DNA from: Candidatus Kaiserbacteria bacterium
GTDB taxonomy: Bacteria > Patescibacteriota > Minisyncoccia > Phycocordibacterales > UBA918
Direction of reading: 5' to 3'
Assembly (NCBI GenBank): GCA_007117575.1
Contig: SKGH01000062.1
Coordinates: forward strand, 1 to 7,242
DNA: 7,242 bases
The translations under genes and the position numbers were made by a program. Below are positions 1 through 6,840 of the stretch, piece after piece. Every line of letters begins with the position of its first letter. Positions within the stretch are counted from its first letter, which is position 1. The notes below the pieces were generated by a model, which had not been told where the DNA came from, made no database searches, and saw only the letters and a program-made list of their open reading frames with translations.

Positions 1-78
1 ACCACCAAGTACGCCTCACCCAGCTCCAGTTTCCGTGATCATTTATATTCTTTCGTGACTGACTAAAACATTTTTTGG

Positions 79-98
79 TTTATTACGTTAGTAATAAA
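79..98. repeat. AT-rich inverted repeat (hairpin)
   Basis: TTTATTAC (79-86) and GTAATAAA (91-98) are perfect 8-bp inverted arms around a 4-nt loop, and a further G-T wobble (78/99) can extend the stem. A T-run (71-76) lies on the left side of the stem. On the minus strand, the direction of helicase transcription, that run is A-rich, so it lacks the U-tract of an intrinsic terminator. An operator or an RNA-end hairpin is possible; no function is shown. Confidence 0.5.
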
Positions 99-118
99 TG
101 GTTACCGGAACTATAGCT

Positions 119-135
119 GGGGCTGAGTCAGCGCC
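119..135. repeat. Imperfect 17-bp palindrome
   Basis: GCTGAGTCAGC (122-132) is an 11-bp palindrome with one central base. Beyond a single mismatched pair (121/133), the flanking GG (119-120) and CC (134-135) also pair. The symmetry resembles a dimeric-regulator site, but no promoter or gene start is visible beside it, so the role is unknown. Confidence 0.4.
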
Positions 136-243
136 TCGAACTTCATCAGAAACGCGTAAGTAATGGTAGTTTTTAAAGTCAAAATACAACCCATCTAATA
201 GTCAACCGGTAACACTGAACTGATAAGGTACGGTTCACAAAGT

Positions 244-1929
244 TCACACATCTTCCTCATACAAAAACCTAAGCCTAGCCTGCCTCAACAAACCATAATC
301 ATACCTCTCCCCTACCGCCTCATATATTGGCTTTAGCTTTTCCGTACCATGCTTCAAAAAAGCATACCTTATTTCCGCGTACGCACTATTGAGTTTCGGA
401 GAATTGGTTAAATGTCCAACGTGTGTCCTTTCTAATTTTCCGGATTGATGCAAAGTCTCTAAGTGTTTCCAAACAGTGGAATCAGTTATCGACCTTGCCT
501 TGGCAACTTCTTTTATATTTTTACCATCCTGTATCAAGACCAATGTTTCTTCATAAGTGGAGCGTTTATAAACTCTTTCCGGTGGCTTTGCTTCAACCGA
601 CCCTTTAACAAAAGTGCCTCCAACCCTCGCGACAAATATTTTGTGTTTCTTCTCAAAATCATCATCTGAAAGAGTTAGAGCAACCGCTTCCATCTGTTCT
701 GAATGCGAACGAAAGTACTCATCTTTCGCCACTATGGCCGGACTTACCGCCAAAGCGTTCGGATTCATACCGATTACACGCAAACCGGCCCGCGACCTCA
801 CTCTCGATAAGGCCACGTAACCCTGTCCAAAAACAAAGGTTTTGGATAGATCCATTTCAGCGGCATCCAAAGACATACCCTGACTCTTATGTACGGTTAT
901 TGCCCAAGCTAAACGTAACGGCAACTGAGTTATTTCCGCCTTTATTACCCCATCCTCAGCCACATGCCAAGACATCGGCTCAACAGTCACCTTTCTACCA
1001 TCCATGGTCTCTATCACGGGACAACGATCAAGTCCGGCAAAACCGGTCACTCTGCCCAAGGTACCATTAGCATATCCTGCTTCAAAATTATTCTTTGTAC
1101 ACATAACCATCGCGTCCTCTTTCAAAAGTAGACTTTCAGGTGATAAACAACTTTTTATTAAACCGGCGACCAACTGATTACTACCCCTACTTTGCATCCT
1201 ATAGGTCTGAATCTTACCGGGCAGTGACGACAACTGTTCCTCATTAACCTGATCAACGTCCGCATTATGAGTATAAAGTCTGGTTGGCTCTATAGAACCG
1301 CAATCAGTATCCATGGATTCACGCAGTAAAGTGAAATGGTCTTCTTCCACCTCAGACCTTCGTATAGACCGCAACAACTCTAAAAACTCTCTATCTTCCT
1401 GTCTATGCTGTTCGGTAAGATAGCAGGTCACAAAACGTCCCGACTGCCACACAGATGATTCGTAAGCAAACCTAGGCTTCATACCTCTGGCAACTATCGG
1501 TGGTAGCTGAAAGAAATCCCCCACTAAGACAACTTGCATGCCACCAAATGGTGCGGTATTTCTACGTACAGTTCTTATTACTGCGTCTATCATATCCATC
1601 TTATCGGCATCCAACATAGACACTTCGTCAATTATTAGTACCTGTGTCTTATTTATGCGTTTTTGCATCTGCCCTTTGCCGGCAAGCGTCTGTATATCTT
1701 CAGCACTAAGACCGTCACGAGCACCTATACCGCTCCAAGAATGAATAGTCATCCCACCTAAATGAGTAGCCGCTATGCCCGTACTGGCGGTAACTGCTAC
1801 CGGTATACCACAAACCTGTAGCCAATTTACATACCGATCAACCACGTATGTTTTACCCGCGCCAGGTTCGCCGGTCAGGAACACATTGGCGCCTGTCTTT
1901 AGAATGTCTAATGCCGTTTTTTGCTTCAT
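244..1929 (-). CDS. Pif1/RecD-like superfamily 1 helicase with C-terminal helix-turn-helix
   Basis: This is a predicted 561-residue ATP-dependent DNA helicase of the Pif1 group (SF1B, normally 5'-to-3'), acting in the cytoplasm on recombination, replication or structured DNA. Motifs appear in order: Walker A GEPGAGKT (20-27), motif Ia TASTGIAAT (47-55), Walker B LIIDEVSML (98-106), motif III GDFFQLPP (137-144), motif IV LTEQHRQ (171-177), motif V TVHKSQGMSLD (345-355) and motif VI GYVALSRVRS (370-379). Residues about 457-500 resemble the HTH_40 module, with ITDSTVWKHLETLHQSGKLE as its second half, followed by an unassigned tail of about 60 residues. The start at 1929 puts Walker A at residue 20, as is usual in this group. 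The frame stays open upstream to 2226, but those 99 codons lie antisense to the flavoenzyme gene and have no domain. No clear Shine-Dalgarno site is seen. The family is secure; the cellular role is inferred. Confidence 0.93.
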   Translation of the reverse strand: MKQKTALDILKTGANVFLTGEPGAGKTYVVDRYVNWLQVCGIPVAVTASTGIAATHLGGMTIHSWSGIGARDGLSAEDIQTLAGKGQMQKRINKTQVLIIDEVSMLDADKMDMIDAVIRTVRRNTAPFGGMQVVLVGDFFQLPPIVARGMKPRFAYESSVWQSGRFVTCYLTEQHRQEDREFLELLRSIRRSEVEEDHFTLLRESMDTDCGSIEPTRLYTHNADVDQVNEEQLSSLPGKIQTYRMQSRGSNQLVAGLIKSCLSPESLLLKEDAMVMCTKNNFEAGYANGTLGRVTGFAGLDRCPVIETMDGRKVTVEPMSWHVAEDGVIKAEITQLPLRLAWAITVHKSQGMSLDAAEMDLSKTFVFGQGYVALSRVRSRAGLRVIGMNPNALAVSPAIVAKDEYFRSHSEQMEAVALTLSDDDFEKKHKIFVARVGGTFVKGSVEAKPPERVYKRSTYEETLVLIQDGKNIKEVAKARSITDSTVWKHLETLHQSGKLERTHVGHLTNSPKLNSAYAEIRYAFLKHGTEKLKPIYEAVGERYDYGLLRQARLRFLYEEDV

Positions 1930-1978
1930 GGGTATAAGACTACCATATAAACAAATTTTTTTTGTATAATATTTAATT
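1930..1978. promoter_or_regulatory. Divergent promoter region, helicase / flavoenzyme
   Basis: This 49-bp AT-rich spacer must drive both flanking genes. On the plus strand there is a perfect -10 box (1965-1970). On the minus strand the candidate -10 boxes are weaker: TTATAT (1950-1945), giving a leader of roughly 9 nt, or TATTAT (1971-1966), giving roughly 30 nt. No good -35 box exists for either strand. The helicase start lacks a Shine-Dalgarno site. The minus-strand leader can encode M-V-V-L-Y-P (1946-1926), whose TGA overlaps the helicase ATG. Confidence 0.6.
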
Positions 1979-1987
1979 ATGGTAGTC
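1938..1987. repeat. 10-bp inverted repeat spanning the divergent promoter
   Basis: GACTACCATA (1938-1947) and TATGGTAGTC (1978-1987) are perfect inverted arms with a 30-bp spacer. The right arm covers the flavoenzyme start codon. The left arm covers its expected -35 position and part of the helicase leader. Both outgoing transcripts would therefore begin near the same TATGGTAGTC. A two-site operator shared by both genes is possible but inferred. Confidence 0.5.
1965..1970 (+). promoter_or_regulatory. -10 box of flavoenzyme promoter, apparently leaderless
   Basis: A consensus TATAAT ends 8 nt before the ATG at 1979. A usual -10 to start-site distance puts transcription start at about 1976-1979, on or next to the first base of the start codon. 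That leaves no room for a Shine-Dalgarno site, so the mRNA is probably leaderless. The hexamer 17 bp upstream (1942-1947, ACCATA) is a poor -35 match and lies inside the left arm of an inverted repeat. Confidence 0.55.
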
Positions 1988-3901
1988 AGTTCTTCCGTCA
2001 AACTAAAAACTAAGCTTAAAAAGACTAAGCCATCATCTAGGTCTTCATCTGGAACTAAAGTGGTTAAAAGCGTTAGTGAACCTGCAACTAAAAAAACAAT
2101 CGTTGCCAAAAACTCTACACCGTCTAGCTTAACCAAAAAAACCAAAACCCGTAAACCACGGTCAAAAAGGTTACGAAAAACTTCGGCTAGAGAAACCAGA
2201 CGCAACCAACCCCTCTCCCACCTCATGATGGCGCACGAGATGCGTAGTAATGGTTTTTGCGGTGGTATATCAAACGACAGTAAATTACTAAAGCACTATA
2301 GTACTGACGAAAGCATATTTTCCATAACCCCTAAACTTATACTACAACCGCTAAACCAAAGAGACATAGAAAAAGCGGTTAAGGTGGTATCAAAACATAC
2401 CAAACAATTTGAAACCTTGGCCCTTACACCTCGTGGCCTAGGTGCCGGTCAAAACGGCGGTGCTTTAAGTGACTCAATTGTACTGGATACAGCCGTACAC
2501 ATGAATAAGATAAACAACGTTACGAAAGTAACCAGTGAAAACTACCATGTCACAGTAGAACCGGGAGCAAGATGCGTTAACTTACACCAAAAACTATCCT
2601 CCTTGAAAATACACATACCTACCTTACCACTAAACCACACAACCGCCACCATAGGAGGAGCGGTAGCTGAAAATAGAGGCGCCGGTCAAATCAACAAGTA
2701 CGGCACCTTAGCAGATTGGGTAGTTTCAATTGAGGTAACACTGAGTGATGGTAATACTTACAACATATCTCCCCTCACCTACAAACAACTAAACAGCCTT
2801 ATCAAAAAAGATAACGCTTATTCTCGTATAGTTAAAAGTGTTTTTAAACTGATAGAAAAAAATGAATCCACTATTAAAAAAAATCGGCCCAAACACCCAA
2901 CCTGCCGTGCCGGATACGCTCTCTGGAACATACTGGACGTATCAGTGTCCGAATTTAAAAAAGGTAAAGGCTCATTTGACCTAACCAAAATCATGTGTGG
3001 CAGTCAAGGAACTATAGGTATAATCAACTCCATTACTTTAAAAGCCACACCCGTTAAAAAGTTAGAAAAAACCATAATTGTCCATGTGAGTAGCCTTACT
3101 GAAATACCGCGCGTAGTAAACGAGTCCATAACCCAAGAAGTCAACCATATAGAAATGTTTGACGAAAAAACTTTACGCAGTGCTCTGGCGTCACCACAGA
3201 TTTTTGGTCAAAAAATGCAAGGAGCTCGCTATTTCAACACAATTCTAAAATTGTACACTTTCTTCCATGTCAGATGGAAAGGCGAACCCCCTCCCTACTT
3301 TCTCCTGATTACCTTAGATACCGATAAAGTAACCGGCTTACAAGATAAGTTACTAAAACTTTTCACCAATAAAAACCTAACCCACAAACCCAGACTACTA
3401 AGCGAACCGACAGAAGTAACCTTGTTCACCACCCTGGCTCGCAACTGGTACCGTCTGGCAAGACAATCCGGTAATAAACAAATGCCGGTATCAATTCTTG
3501 ACAGCTTAGACGTACCTCTCACAAAACTGGATTCATTTTTTACCGACCTTGAAAACCTCAGTAAAAAGCTTAAAACATCTTTTGTTGCAAACCTGAACGT
3601 AAACGGCAGTGCCTTAATATTTTACCCTCTGCTAGACATGACAGACTCGAAAATTGATAAAAAAATTACCATAACAAACCAAGAATTCTACAAAGTCGCA
3701 AACAAAAACGGCGCTAAATTCACCGGCGAAATGATTGACGGCCTAATACACACACCTGATTTGTCAAAGATATTTTCCAAAACCTTCTTAAATCTATGTG
3801 CCAAATTAGAATCAACCTTCGACCCTGACGACATTTTTAACCCCGGAAAAAAGATAAAGCCGATACCGACCATAGTTAATATTCTCCGCACACACAACTA
3901 A
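1979..3901 (+). CDS. FAD-linked oxidoreductase (GlcD/YdiJ-like) with a long basic N-terminal tail
   Basis: This is a 640-residue flavoprotein, probably a cytoplasmic FAD-dependent 2-hydroxyacid-type dehydrogenase; the substrate is unknown. Residues 1-75 form a low-complexity tail: 25 are Lys/Arg, only 2 acidic, the rest mostly Ser/Thr. The FAD_binding_4 (PCMH) fold follows, with YSTDESIF (107-114), PRGLGAGQNGG (151-161), VTVEPGA (191-197) and TIGGAVAENRGAGQINKYGT (224-243). The region with RPKHP..RAGYALWN and FDLTKIMCGSQGTIGI resembles E. coli YdiJ. The usual GSEGT is GSQGT here (341-345). The FAD-oxidase C-terminal domain ends in the typical FDPDDIFNPGKK (614-625), so the domain is complete, but the Fe-S half of YdiJ is absent. 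ATG 1979 is chosen because the frame is open from there and a TATAAT lies just upstream; M83 or M84 (2225, 2228) could start a tail-less form. No partner gene is adjacent. Confidence 0.88.
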   Translation: MVVSSSVKLKTKLKKTKPSSRSSSGTKVVKSVSEPATKKTIVAKNSTPSSLTKKTKTRKPRSKRLRKTSARETRRNQPLSHLMMAHEMRSNGFCGGISNDSKLLKHYSTDESIFSITPKLILQPLNQRDIEKAVKVVSKHTKQFETLALTPRGLGAGQNGGALSDSIVLDTAVHMNKINNVTKVTSENYHVTVEPGARCVNLHQKLSSLKIHIPTLPLNHTTATIGGAVAENRGAGQINKYGTLADWVVSIEVTLSDGNTYNISPLTYKQLNSLIKKDNAYSRIVKSVFKLIEKNESTIKKNRPKHPTCRAGYALWNILDVSVSEFKKGKGSFDLTKIMCGSQGTIGIINSITLKATPVKKLEKTIIVHVSSLTEIPRVVNESITQEVNHIEMFDEKTLRSALASPQIFGQKMQGARYFNTILKLYTFFHVRWKGEPPPYFLLITLDTDKVTGLQDKLLKLFTNKNLTHKPRLLSEPTEVTLFTTLARNWYRLARQSGNKQMPVSILDSLDVPLTKLDSFFTDLENLSKKLKTSFVANLNVNGSALIFYPLLDMTDSKIDKKITITNQEFYKVANKNGAKFTGEMIDGLIHTPDLSKIFSKTFLNLCAKLESTFDPDDIFNPGKKIKPIPTIVNILRTHN

Positions 3902-3980
3902 CCCTGTTTTCAGGTTTGTAAACCGCACTACTCTGTTAACCTCAACAGGGCTTGAGTATTTGTAGTGAATTTCTCGCTAC
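3902..3980. terminator. Convergent spacer with nested inverted repeats, possible bidirectional terminator
   Basis: CCCTGTT (3902-3908) begins right after the flavoenzyme stop and pairs perfectly with AACAGGG (3944-3950). Smaller competing hairpins lie within: CCTG-TTTT-CAGG (3903-3914), GGTTT-GT-AAACC (3913-3924) and CTGTT/AACAG (3933-3948). CACTAC (3926-3931) can also pair with GTAGTG (3962-3967), which could instead pair with CGCTAC (3975-3980). No strong U-tract follows any stem on either strand. The position between two converging gene ends favours a terminator, but the structure is not classical. Confidence 0.35.
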
Positions 3981-3990
3981 GACTGTTTGA

Positions 3991-6693
3991 TCACACCGCC
4001 ACCGCCTCTCTGGTTTTATTGGTTCGAGTTGATTTTCGACGCATTCCTTTTTTCTGTATATCAAAGACAAGCTCGTCTTTTTTCATAGTTACCTTTACAC
4101 TACCGCCCTGCAACATACCTTCACCAACCATTTTTGAAGCTACCGGAGTCAATATTTTACTCTGTATAACCCGCTTTAGCGGTCTGGCACCAAACTTCGG
4201 ATCATAACCGGCCTCCGCTAGATAGGCATATACGTCTTTAGAAACTTTAAGAGTTATTTCTTTATTTGCCAACCTGCGCACCACATCCGCTACTTGTATT
4301 TCCACTATTTGTCTTATCGTTTCTTTGGAAAGAATGTCAAAGATTACCACTTCATCAAGGCGATTCAAAAACTCAGGACGGAAATACTCTTTAAGACTTT
4401 CCATGACTCTTCCCTTTGCCTGTGCGTACTGAGCTACATCATCTTTATCTTTGGTAAAGCCGAAATTAGACATTCTATCTATGTGCTCAGCTCCTATGTT
4501 GGAGGTCATAATAATGACAGTATTCTTAAAGTTCACTTTTCTGCCCTTAGCATCTGTCAAATGACCGGAATCTAAGACTTGTAAAAGCACATTGAACACT
4601 TCAGGATGCGCTTTCTCTATTTCATCGAGCAAAATAACCGAATACGGTCTACGTCTTACTTTTTCAGTTATAGAACCACCTTCCTCATGTCCAACGTAGC
4701 CCGGTGGAGAGCCTATTATCTTTGATACTGAGTGTTTCTCCATGAATTCTGACATATCAACTCTTAACAAAGCGTCGGAATCATCAAATAAAAATTCCGC
4801 CAAAACTTTAGACAATTCAGTTTTACCAACCCCCGTTGGTCCTAAAAACAAGAAAGAGCCAATGGGACGGTTCGGGTCGGCAATACCGGCCCTAGACCTT
4901 TTAATGGCATCGGCGATAAGCTTCACGGCCTGAGTCTGTCCAACCACCTTTTTACCCAAAACTTCCTCCATGCGAGCCAACTTCTGCGCTTCCGCTTCAA
5001 GCATTCTGGCAACCGGTATACCTGTCCAGCGCGAAACCACGGAGGCGATCTCTTCTTCCGTAATCTCTTCTTTTAATAAACGTCGACTGCGTTGTAACTT
5101 CTTTAAGCGCGCCGTACGTTCAAACAACTCTTTCTCAACGGCTGGTATAGTGTCGTATCTGATCTCTGCCGCTCGCGTTAAATCAGCGACCGCCTCAGCG
5201 TTTTCCGCTTCCAGTCGAAGTTTTTCCAACTCTTTCTTACGACTTCGTATACCGTCTAGCGCTTCCTTTTCATTGTTCCATTTAGTATCCAAACTGGCGG
5301 TTTGCTCCCTTAGTTCCCCTATGTTGGCATCTATTTCTTTTAAGCGCGCATTGATTCTACGCTTATTAGCCACATCAGATATGGCGTTTAGGTCCTTCTT
5401 TAGAGCTTCTTTCTCTATCTCCAAACGCCTTACGTCACGGTCGGCAAGCACTAACTCTTCAGGTTTATTCTCTAATGAAATACGCAGAGCAGAAGCCGCT
5501 TCATCTATCAGGTCAACCGCCTTATCAGGTAAAAATCTATCGGTAATATAGCGACTGGAGAAATTAACGGCAGACACTATGGCGTCATCGGTTATACGCA
5601 CACCGTGGAATAATTCATACTTTTCAGCGATACCTCGCAATATAGCTATAGCATCTTCTTGACTGGGTTCTTGCACATATACCGGCTGGAAACGTCTAGT
5701 CAAAGCCGGATCTCGCTCAATGTACTTCTGATACTCTTTCAAAGTCGTGGCTCCTATGACTCTTATTTCACCTCTGGCCAATGCCGGCTTCAGCATATTG
5801 GAAGCATCCATGGATCCTTCCGAAGCACCGGCGCCGACTATGGTGTGCAACTCGTCAATAAACAGTATCACACTACCCTGCGCCTGTTCTACCTCCTTCA
5901 TAACCGCCTTCAAGCGCTCCTCAAATTCTCCTCTAAACTTTGTCCCTGCCACCAATAGACCTAGGTCTAGGGTTAAGATTTCTTTCTCTTTTATAGACTC
6001 AGGAACATTTCCTTGTGCAATAAGTTGAGCCAAGCCTTCAGCGATAGCGGTCTTACCCACACCTGCCTCACCTATCAAAACCGGGTTGTTTTTAGTGCGA
6101 CGAGACAATATTTGTATCACTCGACTGACTTCAGTATCTCGTCCTATCACCGGATCAAGACCGTTTTCTTGTGCTAACTTGGTGAGGTTTCTAGTGTACT
6201 TTGTTAAAGAGCGAAACTTCTTTGGTTGCTGAGCATCAGAGATATTATGGTCTCTAACGTCTTGTACGGCTTTAGCTACCTGCTCCCTTTCAATCCCCAA
6301 CCTTTGCAAGATCTCAATAGCAGGACCGGGATACTCAAGTATAGCCATGAACAAATGTTCTACACCCACGTAAGAATCGCCCAGTTGTTGCGCCATCTGC
6401 CCAGACCTTTCTAAAGCTTTGGCTAGATCCGGAGTTAGATAAAGTTGATATGACTGCGAAACAGTAGACTGTGATTCAGGACCCTCCAAAGACTCCAACA
6501 ACATGTCTGTTAAAGCGATAACGTCTATGTCCAAATGATCTAAAATGGAAACTACCGCACTTTCGTCTTGCATAGATAAAGCTGTCAGCAAATGTGTTGA
6601 ACCGACATGGTTTTGACCACGCTCAATGGCCAACTCGTGTGCTTTACGTATTGCTTCTTTAGCTCGAGATGTGAAATTATGAAATTGCGGCAT
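3991..6693 (-). CDS. clpC: Hsp100 AAA+ ATPase, ClpC-like with a ClpB-sized middle domain
   Basis: This is a complete 900-residue double-AAA+ unfoldase/disaggregase, expected to work as a cytoplasmic hexamer threading proteins through its pore. Two Clp_N repeats (about 6-70 and 85-145) look ClpC-like. D1 has Walker A GEAGVGKT (208-215), pore loop KFRG (252-255), Walker B LFIDE (277-281) and LTRRF (331-335). A coiled middle region (about 405-545) includes KWNNEKEAL (471-479) and is as long as in ClpB. D2 has Walker A GPTGVGKT (618-625), pore loop GYVG (665-668), Walker B LLDE (688-691), sensor 1 TSN (730-732) and sensor 2 GARPLKR (835-841). SNFGFTKDKD (742-751) sits where ClpC carries its ClpP-docking loop. 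The tail after about 880 is basic. All catalytic residues are present. The start at 6693 fits the N-domain; no Shine-Dalgarno site is seen. No clpP is in the window. The symbol is clpC rather than clpB on N-domain and loop grounds, with reservation. Confidence 0.95.
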   Translation of the reverse strand: MPQFHNFTSRAKEAIRKAHELAIERGQNHVGSTHLLTALSMQDESAVVSILDHLDIDVIALTDMLLESLEGPESQSTVSQSYQLYLTPDLAKALERSGQMAQQLGDSYVGVEHLFMAILEYPGPAIEILQRLGIEREQVAKAVQDVRDHNISDAQQPKKFRSLTKYTRNLTKLAQENGLDPVIGRDTEVSRVIQILSRRTKNNPVLIGEAGVGKTAIAEGLAQLIAQGNVPESIKEKEILTLDLGLLVAGTKFRGEFEERLKAVMKEVEQAQGSVILFIDELHTIVGAGASEGSMDASNMLKPALARGEIRVIGATTLKEYQKYIERDPALTRRFQPVYVQEPSQEDAIAILRGIAEKYELFHGVRITDDAIVSAVNFSSRYITDRFLPDKAVDLIDEAASALRISLENKPEELVLADRDVRRLEIEKEALKKDLNAISDVANKRRINARLKEIDANIGELREQTASLDTKWNNEKEALDGIRSRKKELEKLRLEAENAEAVADLTRAAEIRYDTIPAVEKELFERTARLKKLQRSRRLLKEEITEEEIASVVSRWTGIPVARMLEAEAQKLARMEEVLGKKVVGQTQAVKLIADAIKRSRAGIADPNRPIGSFLFLGPTGVGKTELSKVLAEFLFDDSDALLRVDMSEFMEKHSVSKIIGSPPGYVGHEEGGSITEKVRRRPYSVILLDEIEKAHPEVFNVLLQVLDSGHLTDAKGRKVNFKNTVIIMTSNIGAEHIDRMSNFGFTKDKDDVAQYAQAKGRVMESLKEYFRPEFLNRLDEVVIFDILSKETIRQIVEIQVADVVRRLANKEITLKVSKDVYAYLAEAGYDPKFGARPLKRVIQSKILTPVASKMVGEGMLQGGSVKVTMKKDELVFDIQKKGMRRKSTRTNKTREAVAV

Positions 6694-6719
6694 GATGATT
6701 TTTATTAACTTAACTCAAT

Positions 6720-6748
6720 TTATTCTATATCCTTTACACCTTATTCTA
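6720..6748 (-). promoter_or_regulatory. Possible promoter of the Clp ATPase gene
   Basis: On the minus strand TAGAATAA occurs twice, at 6727-6720 and 6748-6741, exactly 21 bp apart. Either TAGAAT could be a -10 box. The proximal one would give a leader of about 22 nt. The best -35 candidate for it, TTAGAA (6749-6744), overlaps the distal copy and matches the consensus poorly. Two helical turns between copies would also suit a regulator binding one DNA face. Weak evidence. Confidence 0.25.
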
Positions 6749-6819
6749 ACACAGACTGATTTTGTATTTTTTACTTTTACAACAGCTAACTTACGACCGG
6801 AATACTCTTAATACGTTAA

Positions 6820-6836
6820 CATATTGCAACAATATG
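6820..6836. repeat. 17-bp palindrome upstream of the Clp ATPase gene
   Basis: CATATTG (6820-6826) and CAATATG (6830-6836) are perfect 7-bp arms around CAA. The site lies about 130 bp before the Clp ATPase start. The symmetry is typical of a dimeric repressor site, but a coincidental AT-rich hairpin is equally possible. Confidence 0.45.
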
Positions 6837-6840
6837 AATA

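Larger units (their letters stand above)
1..243. other. Left-edge region without a supported gene
   Basis: No convincing gene is visible on either strand. Two plus-strand frames enter from the left edge and stop early, at TAA 64-66 (21 residues, ending SFVTD) and TGA 56-58 (18 proline-rich residues). Either could be the tail of a gene outside the window, and the sequence does not decide between them. The rest is the 3' flank of the leftward helicase gene. It holds a perfect 8-bp inverted repeat (79-98), an imperfect 17-bp palindrome (119-135) and a direct repeat of GTTCACA (233-239 and 242-248) that overlaps the helicase stop codon. No tRNA-like fold or T-tract terminator was found. Confidence 0.5.

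Noticed and set aside
79..98. Intrinsic terminator of the helicase gene
   Set aside because: The stem is AT-only apart from one pair, and on the helicase transcript it is followed by an A-rich rather than U-rich tract.
116..150. tRNA or tmRNA fragment suggested by GTTCGAGGC on the minus strand
   Set aside because: The bases flanking the T-loop-like motif do not pair into a T arm, and no acceptor stem or CCA end is found.
1930..2226. N-terminal extension of the helicase by 99 residues to an ATG at 2226
   Set aside because: The extension is fully antisense to the flavoenzyme 5' end, has no domain, and would move Walker A from residue 20 to about 119. The start at 1929 fits the family.
4970..5551. 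193-codon plus-strand frame rich in Ser, Ala and Phe
   Set aside because: It lies opposite the coiled middle domain of the Clp ATPase. Its composition is what antisense reading of Glu/Lys/Leu-rich coil codons produces.
3991..6693. UGA recoding to glycine, as in some candidate phyla
   Set aside because: All three large proteins are full length under the standard code, and TGA serves as the stop of the helicase and Clp ATPase genes.
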